A stretch of DNA of 64,000 bases, from contig CM066288.1 in NCBI GenBank assembly GCA_033816765.1, positions 4,526,001-4,590,000 of the forward strand, given 5' to 3'. Made by a program: the position numbers and the translations under genes. This document shows positions 23,358 through 34,940 of the stretch, in pieces. Below the pieces are notes generated by a model. The model searched no databases and had not been told where the DNA came from. It saw nothing but the letters and a program-made list of their open reading frames with translations. The stretch comes from Nothopassalora personata. Taxonomy: Eukaryota; Ascomycota; Dothideomycetes; Mycosphaerellales; Mycosphaerellaceae. How positions within the stretch are numbered: the first letter of the stretch is position 1; the number at the start of each line of letters is the position of its first letter.

Positions 23358-26300
23358 AACCGAACATCCAAGGACAGAAAGAGCATGAGATTGAGAGACA
23401 CAGAGTGCAAGAGATGGACTATGAGGAGGGGGAACTGAAGATATCAGCCTGCGCGCTAGAGCCGCAGCAGCCAGATGTACACCCTCACATAGTCCTGCCA
23501 GTAAGGATACAACATGAAAAGGCAAGAGGCCTTGTAGACTCTGCTTCCACCTCTCTCTTTCTGGATTGGAAGTTCACACGCAAACATATAATACCCTTAT
23601 CCCCTCTGGTAAAAAGCAAGAACCTGACCCTGGGCAATGGCAAGTCCAGCGGCCGACGTATCACCCATGCAGCCCTGGTTGATGTCGACATCAAGGGTCA
23701 CCGCGAGCAGATGCTATGTTACGTCACCGACCTTGAATACGACGTCATCCTTGGCCTGCCATGGTTGAGTGCTCACAACCCCGACATCTTCTGGGAGACC
23801 GGCGAAGTGGCTTTCAGATCGGACTACTGCTTTGGTCACTGTCTTCATAACAAGACGTCGACAACCGTACAGTCACTGAACCACCAACACCGTGCTCGCA
23901 AGGACACAACGAAATACGGACCGGAGCCCTTCACTGGTGAGTCAGGGGGATTCACAGCAGGAGGGGTAGAATTGAACGTGTCATCCATGGACCTGGATGA
24001 TGACGGAGAGGTTGAGTGCATTGAAGTCACGCAACGAGCCTGGGAGATGTACGCGCACCGGCCTGGGGCCAAGTGCTTCTACGTCCTGCCCACGGGTGAG
24101 GAGTGTGACGAGAATGGCAACCTAAAGCTGAGCGCAATGGCAGCTGATGACCTGGATCAGTTTCTGAACAAGGAGTTCAACCATAACCCGAAGGAAAAGC
24201 TGCCACCAGAATATCATCATCTGGCAGACACCTTCTCGGCAAAGGACCATGATGTGCTGCCACCGCACAGACCCGGCATCGACCATGAGATTCACATCAA
24301 GCCAGATGGCCCGCAGGAGCCGCCATATCGCAAACCCTATGGTCTCGCTCCGCAAGAAAACGAGGCCGTCAAGAAATGGATCACTGAGCAAGAAGGACCT
24401 GGCAAGATCAGACCAGCAGGGCAGAAGACAAGTCAATCCCCAGCACCTGTGCTTGTGGTGCGCAAGCCAGGCGGAGGACTGCGAGTGTGCATCGACTACC
24501 GCGGGTTGAATGCAATCACTATCAAGAACAGATACCCGATACCGTTGATTCAGGAGACGCTAAACCGCATGCACGGCAAGAAGTACTTCACGAAGCTGGA
24601 TATCGTCGCAGCCTTCAACAAGCTTCGCATTGCAGAAGGGCACGAATGGCTTACAGCATTCGCTACACGGTATGGCGTGTACGAATGCCTCGTGCTGCCA
24701 TTTGGCCTTTGCAATGGTCCCGCATCTTTTCAGTCTTACATCAACAAGGTGCTGCAAGAACATCTAGACGACTTTGTGTCAGCCTACCTCGACGATGTGC
24801 TAATCTTTAGCGATACGCTCGAAGAGCACATCGAGCACGTGAAGAAGGTGCTCACGAAGCTGCGCGACGCTGGGCTTACAGTGGACATTGACAAGTGTGA
24901 ATTCCACCAGCAGCGGGTGAAGTACCTTGGCCTAATCATCACGCCTGAGGGCATTGAGATGGACCTAGAAAAGCTCGAGTGCATTCAGACCTGGGAAGCG
25001 CCTTCCAACCTGAAGGACGTACAAGCTTTCTTGGGATTCGCCAACTTTTATAGGAGATTCATCGAGGCATTCTCGAGGTTGGCGGCACCGCTGACAGATC
25101 TGACCAAATCAAATGGGCCAAGTAACCACAAGAACCGCAAGGTCAACTGGACACCAGAGTGTCAGCGGGCATTTGATGCACTAAAGGCGGCATTTAGCAA
25201 AGCTGGGATGCTTGCGCACTACGTGCCAGGGCGACAGACGGTTGTCGAAACGGACTCCTCCGACTTCGTCAACGCAGGCGTGTTGTCGCAATACGATGAG
25301 AAAGGAGTACTGCATCCTGTCGCGTTCTACTCGAAGAAGCTAAGCCCGCAAGAGTGCAATTACGAAATCTATGACAAGGAGCTTTTGGCAATCATTAAGG
25401 CTTTTGAGGAATGGCGGCCAGAGCTGGCCTGTGAGGGTGACGATGACACTATTGAACCAGTCAAGGTGTTCACTGATCACAAGAACCTCGAGTACTTCAT
25501 GACCACGAAGCAGCTAAACAGGCGCCAAGCGCGCTGGGCTGAATTCCTGTCACAGTTCAACTTTCGAATCATATATCGACCAGGTGTCCAGGGAACGAAA
25601 CCTGACAGCCTCACGAGACGCAGCCAGGACCTTCCGCAGGGGGTGGACGATCCGCGTAATCAGCATCAGCACCAGACGTTGCTGCCGCCTGAGCGATTCC
25701 TTAAGATCGACTCGATGCGCGCAACTATAGAGGACGTAGCTGAGGAGACTACACCACTGAACCTAGAAGCCACAGAGTTCACACGAACAGCAGCCACTGC
25801 TGCCGAGCCGCAGGCGGAGTCGGTCCAGGACGCAATACGAGAAGCCGAACTCGAATACCGCATGACAACAGCCTATGCCGTGGATACAGAGTTGAATGCA
25901 GCAATCAAGACACTGCAGAAGGGGGATGCCATCCCTACACTGCTTCAGAAGGCTAAGGTGCACCCAGTGCACTGCAAAGTAGAAGGTGATCTACTGTACG
26001 TACGCAATCAGTATGGTGGATGGAGCCTGTGGGTGCCGGATGATCGAACACTGCGCACTCGCATTATCCGAATGAACCATGACCCGCCAGCCGCAGGACA
26101 CCCAGGCAGAGCACGCACCTACGAGCTCGTGGCACGTGAATTCTACTGGCCTGGCTTGGCACGGTCAGTGCGCAGGTACACCGGCAATTGCCGGCCTTGT
26201 CGCACGACGAAATCTCTGCACACCCAGCCACCGGGTTTGCTGCACCCACTTTCGGTACCAGAAAGACCATGGCAACACATCGCAGTAGACTTCGTAGTCG

Positions 26301-28150
26301 ACCTGCCACCGAGCGAACTCGACGGCATGACCTACACTAACATCATGACTGTCACAGACAGGCTCACGAAGGAAGTGGAACTGATACCTATTGGCGCTAT
26401 GACAGCGCAGAACGCTGCAAGGTTGTTCCTCAAGCACGTCTTTTGCCGACACGGCTTCCCTGACACTATCACTTCAGATCGCGGCAAGCAGTTCATAGCC
26501 ACCTTCTGGAAACGCCTGTGCAAGATGCTCCGCACAGAGAGGAAGCTGAGTTCTTCCTATCACCCCCAGACCGATGGGCAGTCAGAACGTACTAACCAGG
26601 CAATGGAGCAGTACCTACGAGCCTTCATCAATGAGTCGCAGAGTGACTGGGCAGAATGGCTCCCCCTGGCCCAATTTGCAATGAACAACCACGTGTCAGA
26701 GACTACGGGTGTGTCACCATTCTACGCCAACCTAGGCTACAACCCCGAGTTCACCGAGCGCATTGATCTGCAAGCCGGTAAAGACCGTAACCTCACGACT
26801 ATCCAGCGACTCGACAGCAAATCAGCTGAGGCGTTCGCCCGACGGATCTGTGAGCTGCATCGCAACCTTCAAGAGAACATGCGAATGTCACAAGCACTTC
26901 AAGCGGAAGCAGCAAACAGGCACCGCAGCATCTCGCCAGACTACAAGGTTGGCGACTGGGTGTATCTGAGCACGAAGAACATCCGCACGACACGACCGTC
27001 GAAGAAGCTCGACCGCAAGTACGCCGGCCCATACCAGATCACGGAGGTTATGCCGGCGAAGCTATCATATAAGCTGAACCTGTCTGATGCCCTTGCAGGA
27101 CTAGACAATTGCTTTCACACGTCACTACTTCAGCGCGCTGACAGCCCCGATCTCCTACCGCTCGAGGGACAACGGCTGGCGCCACCCCCAGCCATCACGA
27201 TTGAACCAGACACGAGAGAAGCCGAAGCTGCAGCAGACGTTACCGCACCAACACTCGAATACGAGGTGGACAAGATCTTAGACATGTACACCCGCAAGAG
27301 GGCTGGCAAGGTGAAGAAAGGAAAGAAGCGCAACGTGGACACTTGGTACAAGGTGCGCTGGACAGGATATCAGGATATGGAAGATGGAGAAACCTGGCAA
27401 CCAGCTGAGGACTTGCTTGTGAAAGCAGCCGCCGCTCTTGCAGACTTTCACCATAACCGGCCGGAGTTATCCACACCTGCAGGCTTTGCAGCTCCATCCG
27501 ACTGGTCCCCACCAGACAATGAGGTGCTCGGACTCAACACGATCAGGGTCAAGCAAGACACCGTCACGATTGAGCCAGCCGGAGCCTTGCCTCTGATGGA
27601 ATCGGGTCAGCGCATGTTCACCACGCACCGCTGCACTGACCAGGTTACGAGACAGCCCGTCGTCACAACTGAGGTCACCGGCGCCAGCCGTCCTCAGCTC
27701 TGCGATAGCACAGGCAGTTGTACCGATGCTTTAGTAAGACCTGCAGAGCCTGCAATGATACCCAACCTTAGTCACAAGGATCAGACGCGAGTGTCCGCCG
27801 AAGACAGACTTAGGTCTAGGTCGGGCCAGCTAGCCAAGCAATGCGAGTCTAAAGCAGACACCGCAGCGAAAGAGATGTGCGACGCGGAGATTGCAGTGAA
27901 GGAGATGGACGACGATCTGGAGGATGACTGGACGTTTGCACGGTTATGGAGCTCGACAGGCAAAGGTGACAAGTGGCCACACAAGACGGAGCAAGTGAAT
28001 AAACGAATGAAGGAGCGACACGCTCAGAGGACTGAGGCGACTTTTGAGAGGGGGGGTACTGTCACGGGCAGCCCGCGACCCTTCACTGACGATGCGTCGT
28101 CCCGGGTGAACCTCGGACCTTCTGCATCGGGACTAGCGGCTTGGCGTTAG
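23315..28150 (+). CDS. pol: Element C pol polyprotein (protease, RT, RNase H, integrase, chromodomain)
   Basis: An uninterrupted frame of about 1,600 codons in the -1 phase relative to gag; it has no ATG at its start and is best explained as a gag-pol frameshift product. Counting from 23,342: aspartic protease with DSAST at 66-70 and ILGLPWL later; reverse transcriptase with YLDD at about 482; RNase H starting at VETDSSD near 634; integrase with an H-H-C-C zinc region at about 912-950 and a D-D-E core (VDFVVD near 981, TSDRG near 1044, SER near 1082); chromodomain at about 1,306-1,370 with conserved aromatic residues. Chromodomains direct insertion to modified chromatin. The frame ends 91 bp inside the 3' LTR, giving a long C-terminal tail of about 230 residues. 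Confidence 0.95.
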   Translation, partial: GKWRDRCLSVADSGQPNIQGQKEHEIERHRVQEMDYEEGELKISACALEPQQPDVHPHIVLPVRIQHEKARGLVDSASTSLFLDWKFTRKHIIPLSPLVKSKNLTLGNGKSSGRRITHAALVDVDIKGHREQMLCYVTDLEYDVILGLPWLSAHNPDIFWETGEVAFRSDYCFGHCLHNKTSTTVQSLNHQHRARKDTTKYGPEPFTGESGGFTAGGVELNVSSMDLDDDGEVECIEVTQRAWEMYAHRPGAKCFYVLPTGEECDENGNLKLSAMAADDLDQFLNKEFNHNPKEKLPPEYHHLADTFSAKDHDVLPPHRPGIDHEIHIKPDGPQEPPYRKPYGLAPQENEAVKKWITEQEGPGKIRPAGQKTSQSPAPVLVVRKPGGGLRVCIDYRGLNAITIKNRYPIPLIQETLNRMHGKKYFTKLDIVAAFNKLRIAEGHEWLTAFATRYGVYECLVLPFGLCNGPASFQSYINKVLQEHLDDFVSAYLDDVLIFSDTLEEHIEHVKKVLTKLRDAGLTVDIDKCEFHQQRVKYLGLIITPEGIEMDLEKLECIQTWEAPSNLKDVQAFLGFANFYRRFIEAFSRLAAPLTDLTKSNGPSNHKNRKVNWTPECQRAFDALKAAFSKAGMLAHYVPGRQTVVETDSSDFVNAGVLSQYDEKGVLHPVAFYSKKLSPQECNYEIYDKELLAIIKAFEEWRPELACEGDDDTIEPVKVFTDHKNLEYFMTTKQLNRRQARWAEFLSQFNFRIIYRPGVQGTKPDSLTRRSQDLPQGVDDPRNQHQHQTLLPPERFLKIDSMRATIEDVAEETTPLNLEATEFTRTAATAAEPQAESVQDAIREAELEYRMTTAYAVDTELNAAIKTLQKGDAIPTLLQKAKVHPVHCKVEGDLLYVRNQYGGWSLWVPDDRTLRTRIIRMNHDPPAAGHPGRARTYELVAREFYWPGLARSVRRYTGNCRPCRTTKSLHTQPPGLLHPLSVPERPWQHIAVDFVVDLPPSELDGMTYTNIMTVTDRLTKEVELIPIGAMTAQNAARLFLKHVFCRHGFPDTITSDRGKQFIATFWKRLCKMLRTERKLSSSYHPQTDGQSERTNQAMEQYLRAFINESQSDWAEWLPLAQFAMNNHVSETTGVSPFYANLGYNPEFTERIDLQAGKDRNLTTIQRLDSKSAEAFARRICELHRNLQENMRMSQALQAEAANRHRSISPDYKVGDWVYLSTKNIRTTRPSKKLDRKYAGPYQITEVMPAKLSYKLNLSDALAGLDNCFHTSLLQRADSPDLLPLEGQRLAPPPAITIEPDTREAEAAADVTAPTLEYEVDKILDMYTRKRAGKVKKGKKRNVDTWYKVRWTGYQDMEDGETWQPAEDLLVKAAAALADFHHNRPELSTPAGFAAPSDWSPPDNEVLGLNTIRVKQDTVTIEPAGALPLMESGQRMFTTHRCTDQVTRQPVVTTEVTGASRPQLCDSTGSCTDALVRPAEPAMIPNLSHKDQTRVSAEDRLRSRSGQLAKQCESKADTAAKEMCDAEIAVKEMDDDLEDDWTFARLWSSTGKGDKWPHKTEQVNKRMKERHAQRTEATFERGGTVTGSPRPFTDDASSRVNLGPSASGLAAWR
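28046..28056 (+). promoter_or_regulatory. Element C polypurine tract
   Basis: GAGAGGGGGGG lies three bases before the 3' LTR and is the expected primer for plus-strand DNA synthesis. It is inside the pol reading frame. Confidence 0.8.
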
Positions 28151-28242
28151 CTTAAGTACCCGCCGCGCCTCGCGCTCCTCTTTCATAGCTTCGTAGAACA
28201 ACAACTATCTCATTCGGACCCTTTGGTACGCGCGCCCTTACA
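28060..28242 (+). repeat. Element C 3' LTR
   Basis: 183 bp, identical to the 5' LTR. The pol stop codon TAG (28,148-28,150) lies inside it. Followed directly by the target duplication ACAAG. Confidence 0.96.
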
Positions 28243-31200
28243 ACAAGGTCCTAATAGGATACGGGTACGTTAGTTAATCCTATTAGCATAACTAAGAATT
28301 CGTAAAGTCCGTATCTTATTCTAAAAGCGGTTTTCCATTCTTCTCCTTCTACTATTCGTATAGTATAGAAGGCATCTCGTAGGTTAATCTTCGTGTACTA
28401 GTCTAATCCGGTTAATCTATCCTATGCTTCTTCGATGTTAGGTAGCGGGTATCGGTTCTTAATCGTAATCTCGTTTAACTTCCTATAGTCCTATACGAGT
28501 CGTAACTTCCCGTTTACTTTTAGAACGAACATGTATAGAGTTCCTACACTTAAGGTAGATCTTCTTATCTATCCTTTAGCTAGCTTCTCCTTTAGCTATT
28601 CTCGTAGGGTCTATAGCTCTTTCTTAGACATTTGATATAGGGGTCCCTATAGAGGCTCTTTCCCTAGCTAAATGTTAATCTTATAATCCTATAGTCGGTG
28701 CTTAGGTAAGGCGGTTTTACCTCTCTCCTCTTTAAAGAGTCGCGACCACTTGCGATACTCCTTAGGAATACTTAACTCTAAGATGTTAGTATTCTTCGAT
28801 AGTGCGTTACTTCTATTACTTCTAGTAACTTCGTAACCCGGCGGCCCTACGCTAGTGTCTATCCCGGTCGAAGGTGGTTCTTCTATCCTTCTATTCGGCG
28901 TAAGCTATATCTCGTTTAGCTGTTTCCTTACCTTATCTACTAGTGAACGCTACTACTACGTAGGCTAAATGTCGATAACGCAATCGCATTCCCTAAATGT
29001 AAGTACTCCTCTTCTCTAGTCGATTACTAGATTGTGCTTTCTTAACTAAGGCATACCTAATACTATGTTATAACTAGCTATATTAGTAACATCTAAGGTA
29101 ATATTCTCGTAGTACTATTAGATAGCTAGTAGCAATAGTATCGTCTCCTATTCTACGCTAGGTAACGATAATCCGTTTACCGCGATTAACTCGTAACCCT
29201 ATTTCTTCTTTAGGGTAGCTAACCCGTTTCTTCTTATAAAAGACTCGGAGATAAAATTCCCCGCTACTCCTAAGTCGATTATAACACTAGTCTTGTGTCC
29301 GTTAACGATCGCTTATGTCTAGAAAACTGTGTTTAATGTCGATATATAAGCCTAAGTATTGTATAACTCCCTTCGGTCGCTTATTCCTAGGAAGCCGATC
29401 CTTTTCCCTATTCGTATATAGAACGTCGTGCTTCGTGTCTCGAGGCCTCCGCTTAAACCTAGCGCGAGCCTTTCTATGTCTACACCTGTATTCGGTAACG
29501 TTCCTAGATCTTCTACGTTTCTAAGTAGAGAGCCCGTACGTGCTATACTGCTATTCGTAGTTCGTTTAAGACGAAAGTTCCTACTAGTATTAGGTATCCG
29601 GTACCTATTATTCGGCTTCCTATAGGTAGTCGTTCTATAACGGCGGTTACTAGATTCTCGGTTGTTTCTATAAGTAGGTATCCCTAGGCTATGCCTCGTA
29701 GGGTGTCGAGTGTCTTGTTAAACTTAATAGAATGTAGCCTCCTTCGTCTACCTATCTTAGGTAGGAATTCCTCGTGCCTTCTTTATAGGTAGATAATTAT
29801 GTCGTATAGTTTCTTAGGTACATCTACCGTGAAGGTAAGTTGTTCGTTGTCGTCGTTAGTGTTGCTCTCTTCTCCTTTAGAGGAATCTTCTTCGCTTAAT
29901 TCTTCCGGATCCTAGTCTTCTTTAATAGTATTTAGCCCGGTAGTTTCTTAACTTTCTTCTTATAGTTCTAGTAACTACGATCCGTTCTATCCTAGGTCCT
30001 GATTTTCTTTATCGCTTCTATCTTCGTCGAAGTAGGATTCGTCGATGTCTACTTCTCGGAGCGTGGCGTTTTGCCTATGCGTCGCTCCTAGGGTTCCTCG
30101 TAGTTACTAAGGCTAATACCCTACGCCTAACTTCGCGGCGTAGTAGATTTGACACGAGTCTTAGTAATAGAATCGCTAATAAAGGCTTCTATAACCATTT
30201 CGAGACTCGGCTTCGGTCTCGTAGTCGACTCTTCGTGTTATTATGTTGAACTATCGTAGTTGGTTCTTCGCATTAAATAGAATAGCTACTATTTACTACC
30301 TATAGTATCCTCCTCGTCCTTCTAAGGGGTCTAGGAGAGGCGTCGTGCTTCTGTTACTAGCTCTCTCCCCTACTCTCTAAGTATAGTCGGTATCTCCTCG
30401 AGATCTAACGCTACTCTTAGATTTACTAGTTCGGGGTTACATTATATTAAATTGCTCGCGGCGTACTATATTTTTACCGCGGCAATCCCGCGCTATGTAA
30501 CCTTCCTTACTATAGGCATAGTATATGAGTTTTCCTTTTCCTTTAAAGGGCTTCTTTCCGTAGCCCCTACTCTTATCGATCCTCCGTCCTCGTTAGGTAA
30601 CGTCTAGTTCTATTAGCTGTAGTCTATAGTAGGGCTAGCTTTATCGTAAGAATTCTCCCTTCGTAATGTATCCTCCTAAGGGTCTACGGTCCGGAGCGTA
30701 TCCTACTATTCCTCCTACTTTAGAGTCGTATTTCTTCTCCTAGTGTCGTTCCTAGAGCTAGTCATCGATGTTAATCGACGCCTTTATTAGCTCTTCGAGG
30801 TTAGTAATCCGTCCCCCGTGTCTTATTAACTCGTCCTTAACGGAGTCTTTAAGTCTACGTCAGAACATAGTCATTAACGCCGTCTAGTCCCATCCGGTAA
30901 TTTGTCCGTATTCTTCGAATTTAGCTGCATACTCTAAAGTAGACGTCTTCTACTTTAGGTGTTGAATGATTCGTATAGCCTATTAGACTTCGTTCGAGGT
31001 TCTAAAGATTGATTTCATCTTATCTTTAAAGAGAGTATAGCTCCTAAACATTCTAGTAGGGTCCAATCGTCCTATACCTTTAAGGTATTCCTTAAGGTAA
31101 GGTTTAATCTAGTTCTACGTACTTCCGCGAAGGTACGTAATAGCGAAGATAGTTCTCTTATTAGCATCGACTAGGTTAAATATAAGATACATATCTATCT

Positions 31201-31422
31201 AATTAATCCAGTCGTCGAACTTAGCCCTATCTCTATAGAAGAGGTCTAGCTTAGTAGCCTTAACGTCGTTCTTCCTTAGAGTAGGCTCGTCGTTATTATT
31301 AGACTTATCGTCCTTCGTAGTAGTCTATTATAGTAGCGCACGGCGGATGCTTCCTACTTCGCTAGGGGCGGGTGTTCCCCTACTAGCTACTTGAGTAGCG
31401 CTTATCCTAAGGGCGTTTAAAG

Positions 31423-31828
31423 TGTTATTGTCTCGTTCTAGGGCTAGTCTTAAAAGAGAGATAAGTCAAGTTACGCGGCGGTATTCTTTAGAGAGGCTAA
31501 AGTAAGCTAAGCGAAGATAAATAATAGAAATAAGAGTTGTATTCCAATTAGTGAGATAGTAACATAAGTTGAACGTATTAGAACTATAAGGGTTTCTAGC
31601 GTTCCTAAATATAAAGGAGATAGAGCGTTTGCTCTCCGTACTCTTTATGCTCTCTATGCTCTCTCGAGATTACCGAGATTAACGAGGTTAAGGAGATTAC
31701 TTCAGTTGCTCTCTCGGTTCCTTAGTTTTATTCCTACGGGTAAGAGAGCACTTCTTGGGCGAAAGCGCCCGCTAATTGTGGAGGTCTAATTGGTTAGCTT
31801 CCTTTAGCCCTAGATTAGAACCGTAATA
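31423..31828 (-). repeat. Element B 5' LTR (right)
   Basis: 406 bp, matching the left copy at 10,519-10,924. Followed by the CGATA duplication. The internal edge in element orientation begins CTTTAAACGCC, the same putative self-priming site as in element A. Confidence 0.9.
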
Positions 31829-34800
31829 CGATAGCGTATCGGCTAGGTTACTCTTCCCCGACCTATACTCTACTACGAAGTCGAAAGATTATAGAAACGT
31901 CGCCTATCGAGCTTACCTCCCGTTTAGCTACTTTACTATTATAAAACCCTATAGGTTCGTATAGTCGACTAGTACCTAAACCGTATACGATACGCCTTCG
32001 AGGTACGGTCGCTAATGCTTAAATGCCTCTACTACTACTAGTAGCTCTTAGTTATAGGTATTATAATTGCACTCGGTAGGTATTATCTTACGAGAATAGA
32101 AGGCAATTAGATGCTACTTAGTCTTAAACAACTAAGAGATAATACCTATAATCGTAAAACCTAAGGTATCTATTTTAACCCTCGTACGTAACGAAGGATT
32201 AAAGTGCCTTAGGATAGGTGCTCCGAGGAACCTAGCTTTTAGCCGTTAGAACGCTTACTCCTCGTAAGCGGACTATATAAGAGGCCCTTACTTCTTACTA
32301 TTCTTACATCCCTTTAGTAGGTCTATTAATAGCTTTACGATCCTCGAGTACCCTTCGATAAACCGCCTATAGAAGTTATAGAATCCTAGGAAGGATTAAA
32401 CCTTATAAAAACTCGTAGGCGTAGGCTATTCCTCGATTACGGCTACCCTACTCCTATCTATCGATACGCCTACGACACTTACGATAAATCCTAGGAACTC
32501 GGCATTCTCCTAGAAGAAGCTACACTTCTTTAGGTTCGTAAATAGGGCGAACTTTCGTAGCCTCTCTAGTACCGCGCGTACGGCTCGTACGTGCTCCTTA
32601 CGCGTTACGCTATAGATAAGGATATTATCTAGGTAGACTACGTAGATATTATCTACTAACCTAGTAAGGGCCTTATTAGTATACCCCTAAAAGGTAGCTA
32701 GTACGTTAGTTAATCTAAAAGGCATAACTAAGTACTCGTAGTAACCGTATCGCGTACGAAACATAGTCTTCTACTCGTCTCCTTACTTAATAGGAACACG
32801 GTAGTAGGTATCCTATAGGTCGATTATAGTAAAGAGCCTCGTACCCTATAGCCTATCTAAGGTCTTACTAATTAGGGGTAGTAGGTATCGGTTCTTTACT
32901 ATAATCTTATTTAGGCCTCTATAATCTACATAGAGCCTAAGAGTACTATTCTTCTTTAGTACGAATAGAATAGGCGTACCCGCCTCGCTTACGGACCGCC
33001 TAATCTACTCCTTCTCTATTACTTACGTAAGGTACTCCTTTAAGACCTCTAGCTTAGTTAAGGACTAGTAGTATAGCGACTTAAAAGGGGGTTTCTTTCC
33101 TTCGACGAGATTAATCGTATACTTAACCCCGTTGGGCATCTCGCGCTTTACCTACTTATTAGGTACGTATATATCTCGGAAGTCTATAAATTCTTTAGGC
33201 TACGAGGGACCCTCTCCTTCGAATACTACTATAGTAATACCCCAAACACTTATCGTATAAACCTACTTTAAGCTCTCGAGATCCTTAAGGAACTCGCGTG
33301 CGTTACGCTACTAAATCGTAGGCGTCTCTATACCGTAGTACTACTAGTTATCCTTATTAGCCTTTATAATCTGATTACAATACCGCTAGGGTCTACCTAA
33401 GATAACTAACGGCCTACCTATAGGCGCTATATAGTAGATAGCGTTACTTACGCGCTCTACTCCTATATCGTTAGCTAGTCGTACGCGAACCGTATAGGCG
33501 CCGTAGTAATGCCCTTAGTTCTACGCGTACGACTCTAGATTTAGAAGCTTTATACTACTAATAGGCTATATCTAGTATCGGAGTATATACTCGTACGATA
33601 CTAAGCTTAAATCTATATCGTTATCTAGAAGAAACGTAGCCTCGCGAAAGCCCTTACGCGTCTCGACGGCGCCTCGTAAGTAATACGCTAGACTTATATT
33701 AACTTACCTTAAGGGGTCTATATAGAAACTCGGACTTAGGAGCGACCCTTATATAGTCCTCTACCTTTTCCCTATTTACCCTTCTTAGTTAAAGCCTTAA
33801 TAGTTTCTAACCTATAAACCGCTTACGTATTACGGTCCTTCTATAGGTATCTACTTTAGTACTCCGTCTTATAGTAACCCTTCTTACCGTAGCTATAGTA
33901 CTCTACCTTCGACTTCTAGCTAGTTAAAGACGAGCTACCGGCGTCTCGCTACTAACTCGTACCCGAGGCGTCCGGTACTTAACTCTACTTCTATTACTTT
34001 AGGCGATTAGCCCGCTTATATACGTCCTTAGCTTTACGCTTACGACGTATATACTACCCGCGGTCGTACCCTCCGCTACTACCTCGGCGCTCGGTACTTT
34101 TAATACGCGAGGCTAGGACTACTAGGTCTTCTCTAGTCGTAGGGATATTATAGTAGCTAACGATAGCGGACCGTAAGCGAGGCGTAAGCTTCGCTAGTAG
34201 GTACAGTATACGTTACGCTTCCGAGTAGTTACCTAACTAGTTCTCTATAATATCTAGCTTAGTCGCGAACTATTATACTATTTAGTTATCCTTCTATTTT
34301 ATAACCTCGTACTCTAATATAATATTAAGTACGCGATTTATAGGATTACTATATACATTTCGATAGAACTCCTTAAAGTTTTAGTATATATACCCTATAA
34401 GGTTAAAGACGCTATAGTTAGCGTACTATTACTTACTTACCTCTCCGCTAAGGTATATAACTCTATATAGGACCTTTAACTCGTCCGTCGTATATATAGT
34501 ACCTAAGAGGGTAAAGATAAGTAAGAGCTCCCTAAAGAATACCCTGATCTTCCTTATAGAGTCCTCTCTAAAGGGCGTCGGCTCTTTTAGGCGTAGTTAA
34601 GTTTTATATACTATAGCCGCGCCTCGTACTATAATATTATCGTTAGTAGCTATAGAGATAGAGGTAGAGGTTATAGTAAGGAGGTAATCTTCTCTTCTCC
34701 CTCCTATTTACTCTAGAGGCGGTACGCTTATAGCGCGTAAGATCTCTAACCGCTTAATCTCCTACTATATCTCCTACTCTTTAATCTTAGTCCTTAAGGT

Positions 34801-34940
34801 CTCTCTTCTCGTAACTAAGGCTATACGACGCGCCTACTATTATACTCTAGGGCTTAGGGGGGACGTAGGCGACTTGCCGTCGCGCGCGTCGCGATTAGGC
34901 TCTATAGCGTATATAGATTATAACGAGGGGAAGCTTTAGA

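Larger units (their letters stand above)
20934..28242 (+). mobile_element. Element C: nearly intact chromodomain Gypsy retrotransposon
   Basis: A 7,309-bp plus-strand element inserted into the RT region of element B. Both 183-bp LTRs read identical by eye and it is flanked by a perfect ACAAG duplication (20,929-20,933 and 28,243-28,247). It has normal base composition with no RIP signature, in strong contrast to its surroundings. It encodes gag and a pol with protease, RT, RNase H, integrase and chromodomain. Identical LTRs, a preserved target duplication and lack of RIP all point to a recent insertion. One nonsense codon in gag is the only evident lesion. Confidence 0.97.
10519..31828 (-). 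mobile_element. Element B: RIP-degraded chromodomain Gypsy element, host of insertions A and C
   Basis: A full-length minus-strand Gypsy element of about 7.1 kb when the nested insertions A and C and their duplications are removed. It has 406-bp LTRs at both ends and a perfect 5-bp target duplication, CGATA (10,514-10,518 and 31,829-31,833). Reading leftwards: gag (about 31,340-30,500, zinc knuckle near 30,500), protease and RT (28,248-29,300), then after element C the rest of RT, RNase H and integrase (20,933-19,000) and a chromodomain (18,650-18,800). Many TAG/TAA codons disrupt it. Inserted just after the RNase H region of element D. Confidence 0.9.

Noticed and set aside
29315..29625. Two plus-strand frames of about 65-69 codons
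   Set aside because: They lie antisense to the protease/spacer region of element B and have no features of their own.
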